From contig CP071032.1 in assembly GCA_017134815.1 (NCBI GenBank), positions 2,972,001 through 3,036,000 on the forward strand: 64,000 bases of DNA, written 5' to 3'. The translations under genes were made by a program, and so were the position numbers. This DNA comes from Lentisphaerota bacterium (GTDB lineage Bacteria > Verrucomicrobiota > Lentisphaeria > Victivallales > Victivallaceae). Below the pieces are notes generated by a model. It was not told the DNA's origin, ran no database searches, and saw only the letters and a program-made list of their open reading frames with translations. Below, piece after piece: positions 44,264 through 53,872 of this stretch (position 1 is its first letter; every line of letters begins with the position of its first letter).

Positions 44264-44670
44264 ATGTTTTCAGAAAAAAGATATGATTCTATGCTTTGCA
44301 ATCGTTGCGGTAAAAATTCTTCGTGAACTGGTAACGCCGTGCCTGATCCATCAGCTGAAATACAATATGCTTGACCGCCGGATTGCTTGACGCCCTTGAA
44401 GAAAACGGCATTGTTGCTATTCCATTCTGTGCATTGGCTTGATACTCTAAGGGCTCTGGATGAAGTAGCACGGAAGCGCAGTCAGTCAATAGCCCAGCTG
44501 GCAGTTGCCTGGTTGCTGAAGGATAAACGTATCACTTCCGTTTTAACCGGGGCCAGGCAAGTATCACAGATTGAGAATGACGTGGCAGCTTTGAACAACC
44601 TTGAATTTTCAGCAACGGAGCTGAAAAAAAATGATTTTACTCTCCAGAACCGTGAACGCAGAAATTTAAT
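44264..44670 (+). pseudogene. Aldo/keto reductase pseudogene (YghZ-like)
   Basis: An ATG with a GGAGA ribosome site starts MFSEKRYDSMLCNRCGK, which matches the YghZ N-terminus, but a TGA follows after 20 codons. In other frames come TPCLIHQLKYNMLDRRIA, then DALEENGIVAIPFCALA, then from about 44439 a segment matching the family C-terminus (ARKRSQSIAQLAVAWLLKD). About 180 codons are missing after the N-terminus and about 70 before the C-terminal piece, with frameshifts and stops between pieces. Intact members have about 330-345 residues. The gene is dead; similarity to AKR14-type NADPH reductases is by memory of the family. Confidence 0.8.
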
Positions 44671-44699
44671 AAGCCCTCATTGTTGTTTACTGAGGGCTT
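44671..44699. terminator. Hairpin shared by the pseudogene and PAP2 ends
   Basis: AAGCCCTCA (44671-44679) and TGAGGGCTT (44691-44699) are perfect 9-base arms. The stop codon of the minus-strand PAP2 gene (44677-44679) lies inside the stem. It probably acts for both directions, although T-runs are weak. Confidence 0.6.
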
Positions 44700-45351
44700 T
44701 GGCATTCTGACTTTTGTCCATCTGCACATTTATCAGATTGTAGCACATCAGAGTGGTAAATATCCCAATGAATGCGCCGGCAATTATATCGCCAAGAAAG
44801 TGGAAGTTACAGCCCAGCAGTCCGATGACAACAATTGCGCATAACGCTGCCGCCACTCCCCTTGCTTTGGGGTACATCAGCCACAGGGCGGTGGCAAAGG
44901 CAAAAATTATTATTGAATGTCCTGACGGGAATGACTGGAAAGCGATTTCACTGCCGTGAAAAAAGTTAAAACGGTAAACACCATTTTGAATCAGTGACGG
45001 ATTGGCGTCTTTAAAAGTTTCTGTCCAGGTCCTGCCGAATACGAACTTCAATCCTCCCCTGATTGAATTGGCAGCAAGACAACCGGTAGTAGCCGTGAAC
45101 AGAAACCGGTCAAAGCAGGCGAATTTACCGATCATATACTTGACGATGAGATAGAGCAGCACAATCGGGAATATTTTGTGCATAATGTCTACAATAAACT
45201 GCATGTAAAAAAGAATATCATAGTACTTCCCGATTCTGATTTCATGCATGGCATAAGACAGCGGCTTGTCCACATAAAGAACAGACACGGTGCAGAGTAT
45301 TGCTGTTAGCAGCGTTAAAGCGATACAAATCAAGAGTTTTTTGTTTTTCAT
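44677..45351 (-). CDS. PAP2 family membrane phosphatase
   Basis: This 224-residue protein has about six membrane helices. PAP2 motifs: a KX6R-like element in KFVFGRTW, the central SFPSGHS, and H-x3-D in NFHFLGDIIAG. The usual SR of motif 3 is replaced (GCN), but His and Asp remain. Such enzymes dephosphorylate undecaprenyl pyrophosphate, phosphatidylglycerophosphate or lipid A. The start at 45351 is chosen because AAGGTG precedes it; an upstream in-frame start adds five residues. It stands alone. Confidence 0.85.
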   Translation of the reverse strand: MKNKKLLICIALTLLTAILCTVSVLYVDKPLSYAMHEIRIGKYYDILFYMQFIVDIMHKIFPIVLLYLIVKYMIGKFACFDRFLFTATTGCLAANSIRGGLKFVFGRTWTETFKDANPSLIQNGVYRFNFFHGSEIAFQSFPSGHSIIIFAFATALWLMYPKARGVAAALCAIVVIGLLGCNFHFLGDIIAGAFIGIFTTLMCYNLINVQMDKSQNAKALSKQQ

Positions 45352-45448
45352 AATCACCTTCTCCATTGAGGTGACTAATCTAGCATAAAAACTAGAACAG
45401 ACAATATAGGTTAGCCTGTTTGCTGAAAAAATTGCCGTTATATATTGG

Positions 45449-45480
45449 AAAACGGGGGCCTGAGAGGCCCCCGAAAAAAA
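45449..45480 (-). terminator. pgk terminator
   Basis: CGGGGGCC and GGCCCCCG (45453-45460, 45466-45473) form an 8-bp stem with loop TGAGA. On the minus strand it is followed by four T and preceded by seven T, directly after the pgk stop. Confidence 0.88.
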
Positions 45481-46704
45481 TTATGCGTCAGCAAGTGCGC
45501 ATACTCCAGGGAGCTCTTTCCCCTCAAGGAATTCGAGAGACGCACCGCCTCCGGTTGAGATGTGACTCATCTTGTACGCCAGGCCAGACTGGTTGACCGC
45601 AGCAACTGAATCGCCGCCGCCGATGATGCTGACAGAATCGCTGTCAGCTACCGCCTGACAAACTGTCATAGTGCCCTTGGCGAAGTTGGGCATTTCAAAG
45701 CAGCCCATCGGTCCGTTCCAGACCACTGTTTTAGCCTTGAGTACTTCGGCTGAATAGGCTTCGGCAGTTTTGGGTCCGATGTCAAGAGCCAGATAGCCTT
45801 CATCAATATCCATGCCGACTTCTTTAATATTCGCATCATTGGAAAAAGCATCAGCTTCAAGGTTGTCGACCGGAAGCATGAAGTTAACGCCTTTGACTTT
45901 GGCTTTTTCCATAATTTCTTTTGCAGTATCTACCAGATCATCCTCACAGAGTGAGTTGCCGATCTGTTTGCCCAGAGCTTTATAGAAAGTGTAGGCCATT
46001 CCGCCGCCGATCAGGATAGTATCGACTTTTTCCATCAGACTGACCAGGACTTCAAGTTTTCCGGAAACCTTGGCGCCGCCGATGATCGCTACAAACGGGC
46101 GCTCCGGGCTGGCTACCGCCTGACCGAGGTATTTGATTTCCTTATCCAGCAGGAAACCGGCAACGCAGTTTTCTCTGGGCAGGAACTCTGTAATAATTGC
46201 AGTTGAAGCGTGGGCGCGATGCGCGGTGCCGAAAGCATCGTTCACATAGACATTGCCGAGTTTGGCAAGCTCAGCTGCAAAAGCTTTCTGAGCGGCTTCC
46301 TTGTCGGCGTCGCCTTTTGGTTTGAGGTCTTCTTCTTTGTGGTAGCGGGTATTTTCGCAGCACATAACTTCGCCGGGTTTAAGTGCTTCAGCAGCTGCAA
46401 CCACTGTTTCGCCGACGCAGTCATCAGCAAATTTTACTTCTTTACCAAGCAGTCCGGCCAGATAGTCGGCAGCTGGTTTAACACTGAATTCAGGTTTGCG
46501 TTCACCCTTGGGGCGTCCCAGGTGGGTCAGCAGGACAAGTGAAGCACCGTTTTCGAGAATGTATTTGATTGTCGGCAGAGCGGCACGGATACGGGTGTCA
46601 TCAGCAACTTTGCCGTCTTTTAACGGGACGTTGAAATCAACGCGCATGACTACTTTTTTGCCCTGCAGGTCGATATCTTTGACAGTTTTCTTATTCAAAT
46701 TCAT
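45481..46704 (-). CDS. pgk: Phosphoglycerate kinase
   Basis: This 407-residue glycolytic enzyme transfers phosphate from 1,3-bisphosphoglycerate to ADP. Signatures: VVMRVDFNVPL at about residues 19-29, LLTHLGRPKGE, the CVAGFLLDKEIKYL hinge, IIGGAKVSGK and the nucleotide-site GPMGCFE and GGGDSVAA. Length is standard. It lies 139 bases after gap with a terminator-like hairpin between them, which may lower but not abolish read-through. No strong Shine-Dalgarno precedes the ATG. Confidence 0.97.
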   Translation of the reverse strand: MNLNKKTVKDIDLQGKKVVMRVDFNVPLKDGKVADDTRIRAALPTIKYILENGASLVLLTHLGRPKGERKPEFSVKPAADYLAGLLGKEVKFADDCVGETVVAAAEALKPGEVMCCENTRYHKEEDLKPKGDADKEAAQKAFAAELAKLGNVYVNDAFGTAHRAHASTAIITEFLPRENCVAGFLLDKEIKYLGQAVASPERPFVAIIGGAKVSGKLEVLVSLMEKVDTILIGGGMAYTFYKALGKQIGNSLCEDDLVDTAKEIMEKAKVKGVNFMLPVDNLEADAFSNDANIKEVGMDIDEGYLALDIGPKTAEAYSAEVLKAKTVVWNGPMGCFEMPNFAKGTMTVCQAVADSDSVSIIGGGDSVAAVNQSGLAYKMSHISTGGGASLEFLEGKELPGVCALADA

Positions 46705-46748
46705 AGTTTTTTGTCCGGTTTTTTGGTATTTCCTGAAATTCTGAATTC

Positions 46749-46787
46749 AAAAAAACCCGAAGTGCCGCGAAACCGGCTCTCCGGGTT
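46749..46787 (-). terminator. Terminator between gap and pgk
   Basis: On the minus strand AACCCG and CGGGTT (plus-strand positions 46754-46759 and 46782-46787) enclose a smaller stem and are followed by a run of T (A at 46749-46755). This would attenuate gap transcription before pgk. Confidence 0.72.
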
Positions 46788-46843
46788 TATGATCATTCAA
46801 GCATTGACAACCCGAAGGCAGTCATCAGACCTGAAGTCCGGGC

Positions 46844-47878
<1,035 letters not shown>

Positions 47879-47939
47879 TTAGCATCTGCAGTGCAAGTAT
47901 AGAATGCCCCCGCTTGATGCCTTCTGTTGCGGAATTCGT

Positions 47940-47967
47940 ATTATATACCACTTTCTTAAAATGTCAA
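47940..47967 (-). promoter_or_regulatory. gap promoter, near consensus
   Basis: On the minus strand TTGACA (47962-47967) is followed after 16 bases by TATAAT (47940-47945); both hexamers are perfect. Transcription would start near 47932, giving a leader of about 90 bases. This is the best promoter match in the window. Confidence 0.8.
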
Positions 47968-48005
47968 AACCCTTAAACCATAAATCGATAAAATAATATT
48001 TAATA

Positions 48006-48111
48006 CTTACTCAAAGCAGTCAGGACATATTTACCAGAGCGTTTTTCCACCGCATAAAAATAGCAATATATCATCTGGATGCGGAAAAAACTGCACAGGA
48101 TTTTGAGTAAG
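48006..48111. repeat. Long imperfect inverted repeat
   Basis: CTTACTCAAA (48006-48015) is the perfect complement of TTTGAGTAAG (48102-48111). Further in, CCGCAT (48050-48055) pairs with ATGCGG (48079-48084) and T(5) at 48042-48046 with A(6) at 48085-48090. The arms differ in length between these blocks, so it is a decayed palindrome of about 106 bases. It could be a remnant of a small mobile element or a regulatory structure. Confidence 0.45.
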
Positions 48112-48113
48112 CC

Positions 48114-48142
48114 AATGAGGAATTTTTTCAGAGAAACTCATT
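48114..48142. repeat. Short inverted repeat
   Basis: AATGAG (48114-48119) and CTCATT (48137-48142) form a 6-bp stem next to the larger palindrome. It is weak on its own. Confidence 0.25.
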
Positions 48143-48162
48143 AAAAGCGGATGGATTGAATA

Positions 48163-48221
48163 TTTGCGGGTCCCTGAAGGGTTTTTCTTGAATAAAGTTG
48201 CTTTTTCAGGATGCCCGCAAA
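48163..48221 (-). terminator. Long hairpin after the YiiX-like gene
   Basis: TTTGCGGG (48163-48170) pairs with CCCGCAAA (48214-48221), and CCTGAA (48173-48178) with TTCAGG (48205-48210) across a small internal loop. It lies four bases after the stop of the minus-strand gene. No T-run follows, so it may be a terminator, an mRNA end stabiliser or part of a palindromic element. Confidence 0.5.
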
Positions 48222-48225
48222 CCTG

Positions 48226-49632
48226 TTACTCCATATCTTCCAGGTAGTACTCCAGCAGTTGCAGGTCGTGAATGGCTTTTTGGCATAATTTTACCAGGCC
48301 GCTTCTGGAGCCGGGAAATTTATACAGCAGTGAGTTGACTAAATCTATTATTTTCATCAGAGCCTGTCTCTTCTGAGGAATGTTTCTCCGCAAAACCCGG
48401 TAGCTGGCCGATGAAATAGGAGTGTAGTGAAAAAGTTTTATATTGCGGGCGATTTCGCCGATTTCGCTTGTCGAGAAGGTCAGGTTATGTTCTTCCTTAA
48501 ATTTTTCAAAAGTAGGGAGCTTGAAGTAATTTTCAAGTCCTTCGCTGACATAATAGCCGGCATAGTGCCACTGGTGTCCGTGCCGCATCAGGCTGGCCTG
48601 TATATTTTTAGGAGAGGCATGTCGGTAGTCAACGTCAAACAGATGCTCTTTATAGCCGGTGCGTAAACGCGCTATCTCAAAACATTCCAGAACGAAATTT
48701 GAACAGAAGAATACCCTTTCTTTGAATATATTACTGTTGATTTTGTCAAGCTTTCTAGCTGTTTTTTTTCTTTTCCAGGGAGAACCTTTGAAGCTGCCTA
48801 AAATGCTGTATGCCCCAAAAGTTTTACCGGCGCCTCTTGTTTTAAAATCGATCTGCTTAATTTCTTTTTTCTCAATCAGCGAGTTTGCTATGTCAACCGC
48901 AATCTGGCTCAGGTCTTTCTCTGCAGCATCAGCACAATCCAGTCGCCATACCTGGTACTTATAGCCTTTCTTCTTGCTGGGCAGCGGATAGCGTCGCAGT
49001 CCTGCTTCGCCAGATGCTTCAAGTATAACCTGGCCGTTTCCGTCAAAGATACCGGCATGGGTAAGTTTAGACTGAGCAAGTCGTTCTGGATTGAATAAAG
49101 CCTGAGCTAATGATATTTCCATGTGAGTAACTTCTGACAGGTCAGCCAGCAACAGTATATCTCCGGTTTGAAGTTCGTCAATATCCATTGATGGTTTGGT
49201 GGAAGTACCTTTTTTTGAGTCAAAACCAAAATAGCCGATTTTCTTGTTGGATCTGGCGTCTTCAAAGTCAATATTAGCGTAAGTCAGCATATCCTCATAA
49301 TCAAGCTTCGACTTATTGACGTACCTTTTGATAAATCCTGAAACATAAATAGACAGATCACTGCTTGAATTTAGCAGACTCAGCAGATGTTTACCTGAGG
49401 TTGTATGCCTTTTCTTGCCTCGTATCTTTGTAGATATAATAATAAGCTGCCTGGTATATTCTTCAATCTGGATATCGGATAGCGGCATTTCATCCAATAC
49501 TTTAAGGCGTTTTTGCAGGCTGCGCAGTGCCTGTTTCTTTTTGTCCGATCTGGTGATGTTGCTGTATCTGAAAGAAGTTCCATGTTTTACTGCTCTAACC
49601 AGCTGACTGTAGTCTTTGGCCTTAATCTTCAT
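48226..49632 (-). CDS. Papain-like (YiiX/NlpC-P60 type) protein with unknown N-terminal domain
   Basis: Residues about 155-325 of this 468-residue protein resemble the permuted papain-like YiiX/YebB amidase fold: TGDILLLADLSEVTHME, KLTHAGIFDGNGQVILEASGEAG with candidate catalytic His192, and RVFFCSNFVLECFEIA with candidate nucleophile Cys310. The N-terminal 150 residues are basic and helical, and the C-terminal 140 are helical; neither was recognised. No signal peptide is visible, so it is probably cytoplasmic. It may be an amidase or lipid-linked hydrolase. AGGGAG precedes the ATG. It stands alone between a hairpin-rich region and an AT-rich gap. Confidence 0.6.
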   Translation of the reverse strand: MKIKAKDYSQLVRAVKHGTSFRYSNITRSDKKKQALRSLQKRLKVLDEMPLSDIQIEEYTRQLIIISTKIRGKKRHTTSGKHLLSLLNSSSDLSIYVSGFIKRYVNKSKLDYEDMLTYANIDFEDARSNKKIGYFGFDSKKGTSTKPSMDIDELQTGDILLLADLSEVTHMEISLAQALFNPERLAQSKLTHAGIFDGNGQVILEASGEAGLRRYPLPSKKKGYKYQVWRLDCADAAEKDLSQIAVDIANSLIEKKEIKQIDFKTRGAGKTFGAYSILGSFKGSPWKRKKTARKLDKINSNIFKERVFFCSNFVLECFEIARLRTGYKEHLFDVDYRHASPKNIQASLMRHGHQWHYAGYYVSEGLENYFKLPTFEKFKEEHNLTFSTSEIGEIARNIKLFHYTPISSASYRVLRRNIPQKRQALMKIIDLVNSLLYKFPGSRSGLVKLCQKAIHDLQLLEYYLEDME

Positions 49633-50489
49633 AATTACTCCCTGGCGTATATGACTCTTCAGTAAAAATTCTTTTATTCAAGCCTCATTCATGTGAACTT
49701 TAATAAAAGCTAAACCCAATTCTTCACGCAAAAACGTAATTTTCTGCTCTCTACTATTTTAAGAAACTTTCCGGTATGAATTTGTTCTTATGAAGCAGCT
49801 TGGAAGTGATAAAAAAAGAATATGCTACTTTATTCCTAACTATCTTTCAGCAATGAATTTTCAATAAGCAATAAAATTTCAGAAGTAGGTTGTTGAAATT
49901 CAAGTTTCTGCAAGAGATGTCGTTGCAATAAAAAGTATTGCTATATTAAGACATTTTGTCAATCAGGGAAATGAAAATGTGGCGGTTAATTTATGCCGGT
50001 TTAATTATTTTTGCTTTTTTGAGAAAATAATAAAGAGTATTTTTAAAAATTCACTGATTATGATAAATAATCTTAAGAGCTTAGTATTAAGATCTTTGGT
50101 GTGTCCTGAAATTGTTTGCCTGAGTATTGATGAAACGGCGGAATAAATGAAATAATCGGCAAAGTTGAACTTATTGCAGTATTTCCACCTTAAAGTAATT
50201 TACGTTCTTATAAATAAACTGCTGAAATCTCTAACTTGGTCGAACCTGCGAAGAATGGAGTACGGCTGCCGCCTGTCAATATTTTTTAATTGTTCAGGAC
50301 AGGAGCGTACACCTGGCGAAACTGATACTTATGATTTTGCGAAAAAGACATTTAATCCGTTTTTTGAATGTTATCCGGGTTGTAAATATCCTGAAAAATA
50401 GTTATTGTCTTTTTGATCGAAAAGTAATGCATCTGAGGAACGTCAGTTTTTCTTTTTGCCTTGAACTAAAACTGGAGCGAGGTTTTTCA
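49633..50489. other. 857-base AT-rich region without a recognisable gene
   Basis: This stretch between divergent genes is visibly richer in A and T than its surroundings. Short open frames exist (for example 50165-50401 on plus), but none has both a ribosome site and a protein-like composition. No tRNA, riboswitch or strong hairpin was recognised. It may hold promoters for both flanking genes, a small RNA or eroded DNA. Confidence 0.5.
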
Positions 50490-51260
50490 ATGGATTTTGC
50501 ATTTTTGCCGGAAAAAATCAAACAGCAGCTTGCAGACCTGGAACAACAGGATAAACCCATATGCGTGATAAGAGGCAGCGGCGGCTTTAACGGCGATCCG
50601 GGGGAAAGTTACATTGTGCCTTATCCAGGCGGTATTTACCTTTTTGACCGTAAATTTTCCGAGCGTGATTTTTTCGGTAGAAAAGCTGACTATACAGATT
50701 TAACTGAACTTACTCTGGATAAAGAACAGTTTAGTGCAATTTTGCTGTTATGTGCAGGGGAAGAGGAAAGAGTCAGACTCAAACTTTCGAGAGCCGAAGT
50801 TGATAATGTTATCGCCCTCTTGAATTTTGCTAAACGTTTTCCGGAAATCCAGGAATTGATTGTTGACGGAACTGATACTACTGTCCTGAGCGGGATCTGC
50901 CCTAAAACTGGTTTTATGACACTCCTGATGTTCATTGCAGCGGCAGATGACGCAATAGCCGAAGAAGAGCAGCAGTATTTGAATAAACTATGCGACAATG
51001 ATATTAATCTTTATAATACTGCAAAAGATTACTACGAGAAAATGAAATATGAAGAGCTGATTGACAAGCTTGATCTCGACTGCCAGCAGAAACTGTGCTG
51101 TCTGGCAAATATGTTTGAGTTGGCGATGAGTGATGGAATTTTAAGCAGCAGTGAACAAAAGCTGATCGACATTTTTGTTGACAGAGCAGGTATTGATGAC
51201 AGTGAAGCAGAAACTGTCAGGGAAGTACTGCTGCTGAAAAACCAGCTTTCCGCGTTATAG
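50490..51260 (+). CDS. TerB-like domain protein heading the flotillin operon
   Basis: This 256-residue protein has a C-terminal helical domain (about residues 145-250) resembling TerB: MFIAAADDAIAEEEQQYL and MFELAMSDGILSSSEQKLI form two EF-hand-like acidic helix pairs. The N-terminal 110 residues, with the glycine-rich IRGSGGFNGDPGESYIVP, were not recognised. TerB domains occur in membrane-stress and metal-linked systems. The ATG at 50490 has GGAGCGAGG upstream; a longer open frame to 50331 is less likely. nfeD starts 25 bases downstream, so this is the first gene of the operon. Confidence 0.68.
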   Translation: MDFAFLPEKIKQQLADLEQQDKPICVIRGSGGFNGDPGESYIVPYPGGIYLFDRKFSERDFFGRKADYTDLTELTLDKEQFSAILLLCAGEEERVRLKLSRAEVDNVIALLNFAKRFPEIQELIVDGTDTTVLSGICPKTGFMTLLMFIAAADDAIAEEEQQYLNKLCDNDINLYNTAKDYYEKMKYEELIDKLDLDCQQKLCCLANMFELAMSDGILSSSEQKLIDIFVDRAGIDDSEAETVREVLLLKNQLSAL

Positions 51261-51285
51261 GTTTAATTTCAGTGAGAGGATTTTT

Positions 51286-52950
51286 ATGAGGTATTTAAGT
51301 CGATTTCCGGTAAAACTGTTGACAATTGCGGTTTTTGCTGCAGCCATGTTTTGTTTAACAGCGGCGACAACAGCTAAACCGCGTCAACTGAAGTTCATTG
51401 AAGGGGCGAGGGATGTCGTTTATTTTGTGCCGCAATTTTCTGAATTCAAGGAAATATCGAGCGCTGATCTTTATTTTTTGAAAAAGACGCTTGACCGGGC
51501 TGCAAAAGAAAAAGTCAAGGCCGTGATTTTTGAACTGGACACTCCCGGCGGCAGAATTGATGTCGCGTTAAAATACGTTTCAGTTCTGGCCAAGTCCAAA
51601 GTTCCGGTGATTGCTTACCTGAATCCGCAAGGAATTTCTGCGGGTATGATTATTGCTATTGCTGCTGACCGTATCGCCATAAATCCTGATGGTGTAATCG
51701 GGGATGCCATGCCGATTCAAATGGGACCGGGCGGTATTAAGCCTATAACCGATGACCAGCAGCGGATGGAGCGAGAACAGCAGCTAATTGCGGAACGTAA
51801 ATCGAAACAGCAGACCGATAAAACAGATAAGAAGACCGGGGAAAAAAAGCAGGCTTCCGATAAAGCTGAAAAACCGGATAAAGACCAGAAGTCTGATAAG
51901 ACTGACAGCAGCAAGGAAGAAAAAAAGACAAAAGACGGCGATAAGGACCGTAATTTGTTTGAGCGTTTGCTGAAGCAGCTCAAGGACCCCAAGGAAAGTG
52001 AGCTTGCCAAACAAAAATTCCTTACCGTATTTTTCAAAGTACTGCAGGCTTTAGCAGAAAAGAACGGGCGCCCGGTACGGGTTATCCGAGCTATGGCTGA
52101 CCCTTATCAAAAACTTACCGTGGAACGCGACGGTATTAAACACACCAGGATTTCCCCGCTGACGCTGACTGCGCGGGAAGCGAAGAAGCTTGGGGTTGTC
52201 GATTATATCTGTGATAACCGTATTGAGCTTTTAAATAAACTGAACATGAGCAACTGCAAGCTGGAGGTCATTGAAAAAAGTGCTACTGACCAGCTTATTT
52301 CTTTTCTTTCACATCCCGCTATAGCCGGTATTCTGATTGTGCTTGGTATTGTCGGTATTTATGTAGAGATCAAGACGCCAGGGTTTGGAGTTCCAGGTAT
52401 ACTTGGAGTAACCGCTCTGACGCTTTTTTTCCTTGGACATGTCGGTTCCGGGGCTTCTGAATGGGGACCGATAGTGATCTTTTTTGTCGGGCTGGTGCTG
52501 TTGTTGCTGGAAATATTTGTAATTCCCGGCTTTGGTATAGTAGGAGTGCTGGGGATCGGGTGTATTGTGATTTCATTTTTTGCCGCTTTCGGCTTTGAAA
52601 ATATAGAAACGGCAACTTATACAATAGGCTCCGCGCTTGGGGTGGCTCTTGCCATAATCATTTTCCTGACGGTATATGTGCTGCCCAAATCACCACTCTT
52701 TAAATGGATAAAGCTTGAAACTACTCAGAAAAGCGAGCGGGGCTTTTCTGCCCATGCTGATGCTAATAAAGAGCTTTTGCACAAGCACGGTATCGCACAT
52801 TCAATGCTGCGTCCAGTGGGGATTGCCATTATAGACGGCAAACGCCTGGAGGTAACAACAGAAGGAGATTTTATCAATAAGGGTGATGAAATAGAAGTTA
52901 CAGAAGTAACGCCATTTAAAATAATCGTTGAAAAAGTTAATAACGCATAA
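51286..52950 (+). CDS. NfeD-type membrane serine protease (ClpP class)
   Basis: This 554-residue protein has a signal peptide, a ClpP-like protease domain (about 43-330) with [14 protein letters not shown] and the nucleophile Ser118 in GISAGM, about four membrane helices (about 343-460) and a C-terminal NfeD OB-fold domain (about 490-550: [16 protein letters not shown]). Inserted in the protease domain at about 159-222 is a Lys/Asp/Glu-rich linker missing in compact homologues. NfeD proteins pair with flotillin/stomatin partners and are thought to control membrane microdomains. It precedes floA by 13 bases, the order seen in Bacillus yqeZ-yqfA. Confidence 0.9.
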   Translation: MRYLSRFPVKLLTIAVFAAAMFCLTAATTAKPRQLKFIEGARDVVYFVPQFSEFKEISSADLYFLKKTLDRAAKEKVKAVIFELDTPGGRIDVALKYVSVLAKSKVPVIAYLNPQGISAGMIIAIAADRIAINPDGVIGDAMPIQMGPGGIKPITDDQQRMEREQQLIAERKSKQQTDKTDKKTGEKKQASDKAEKPDKDQKSDKTDSSKEEKKTKDGDKDRNLFERLLKQLKDPKESELAKQKFLTVFFKVLQALAEKNGRPVRVIRAMADPYQKLTVERDGIKHTRISPLTLTAREAKKLGVVDYICDNRIELLNKLNMSNCKLEVIEKSATDQLISFLSHPAIAGILIVLGIVGIYVEIKTPGFGVPGILGVTALTLFFLGHVGSGASEWGPIVIFFVGLVLLLLEIFVIPGFGIVGVLGIGCIVISFFAAFGFENIETATYTIGSALGVALAIIIFLTVYVLPKSPLFKWIKLETTQKSERGFSAHADANKELLHKHGIAHSMLRPVGIAIIDGKRLEVTTEGDFINKGDEIEVTEVTPFKIIVEKVNNA

Positions 52951-52963
52951 GGAGAATCTCAAC

Positions 52964-53854
52964 ATGACAGTTCCTGTGATTATCGGGTTAATCGTATTAG
53001 GCCTGTTTGTGCTTTACCTCTTTTTTGTGGTCATTCCGGTCCGGCACTGGATTGCCGCAGTTTTTTCAAATGTCAGTATCAGTATTTTTTCGCTGATCGG
53101 AATGCGTCTGCGCCGGGTGCCGCCGCATGTTATTGTGGATGCCCTTATACAGGGGCGAAAGGCTGGGATAGATCTGCAGAGTGATGTCCTGGAGGCTCAC
53201 TATCTGGCCGGCGGCAATGTGCATCGTGTAGTTGATGCACTGGTGGCAGCTGATAAAGCCAACATGGATTTATCAGTCCAGCGGGCAACCGCTATTGACC
53301 TTGCCGGGCGTGACGTACTGGAAGCGGTCAAAATGAGTGTAAATCCCAAGGTACTGGAGACTCCTGAGGTTGCCGCTGTTGCCAAAGACGGCATTCAGCT
53401 GAAGGCGATTGCCCGGGTGACTGTGAGAGCCAATCTCGATCGTCTGGTTGGCGGTGCCGGTGAGGAAACGGTTCTGGCCCGTGTTGGAGAAGGCATTGTA
53501 ACAACAATAGGTTCAGCTGCAGAGCATAAACATGTACTCGAAAATCCGGATACGATTTCCAAGGTTGTTTTGAAGAAAGGCCTTGATTCGGGTACGGCGT
53601 TTGAGATTTTATCTATTGATATCGCGGATGTGAATATCGGCAAAAATATCGGAGCCCAGCTGCAGACTGATCAGGCAAACGCTGATAAGAATATTGCTCA
53701 GGCCAAAGCTGAAGAACGCCGGGCCATGGCGGTGGCGCAGGAACAGGAGATGAAAGCTAAAATTAGTGAGATGCGCGCTAAGCTGACTGAAATGGAAGCT
53801 CAAGTACCGCTGGCTCTCGCTCAGGCTTTCAGAAACAAAAAAGTTAAAATTTAG
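52964..53854 (+). CDS. floA: Flotillin-like protein FloA, first copy (short C-terminus)
   Basis: This 296-residue protein has an N-terminal membrane hairpin or helix (about 3-25), then the FloA core: [54 protein letters not shown] and an SPFH-like domain with [12 protein letters not shown], and an Ala/Glu-rich coiled coil ([17 protein letters not shown]). It scaffolds functional membrane microdomains. It ends soon after the coiled coil and lacks about 40 residues present in the second copy and in FloA generally. The ATG at 52964 has AAGGAG upstream. Confidence 0.9.
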   Translation: MTVPVIIGLIVLGLFVLYLFFVVIPVRHWIAAVFSNVSISIFSLIGMRLRRVPPHVIVDALIQGRKAGIDLQSDVLEAHYLAGGNVHRVVDALVAADKANMDLSVQRATAIDLAGRDVLEAVKMSVNPKVLETPEVAAVAKDGIQLKAIARVTVRANLDRLVGGAGEETVLARVGEGIVTTIGSAAEHKHVLENPDTISKVVLKKGLDSGTAFEILSIDIADVNIGKNIGAQLQTDQANADKNIAQAKAEERRAMAVAQEQEMKAKISEMRAKLTEMEAQVPLALAQAFRNKKVKI

Positions 53855-53872
53855 CGGAAGGGTTAGAATATT

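Noticed and set aside
50165..50401. A 78-codon plus-strand frame in the AT-rich gap
   Set aside because: It has no Shine-Dalgarno, no recognisable domain and an unlikely composition; it was left as part of the intergenic region.
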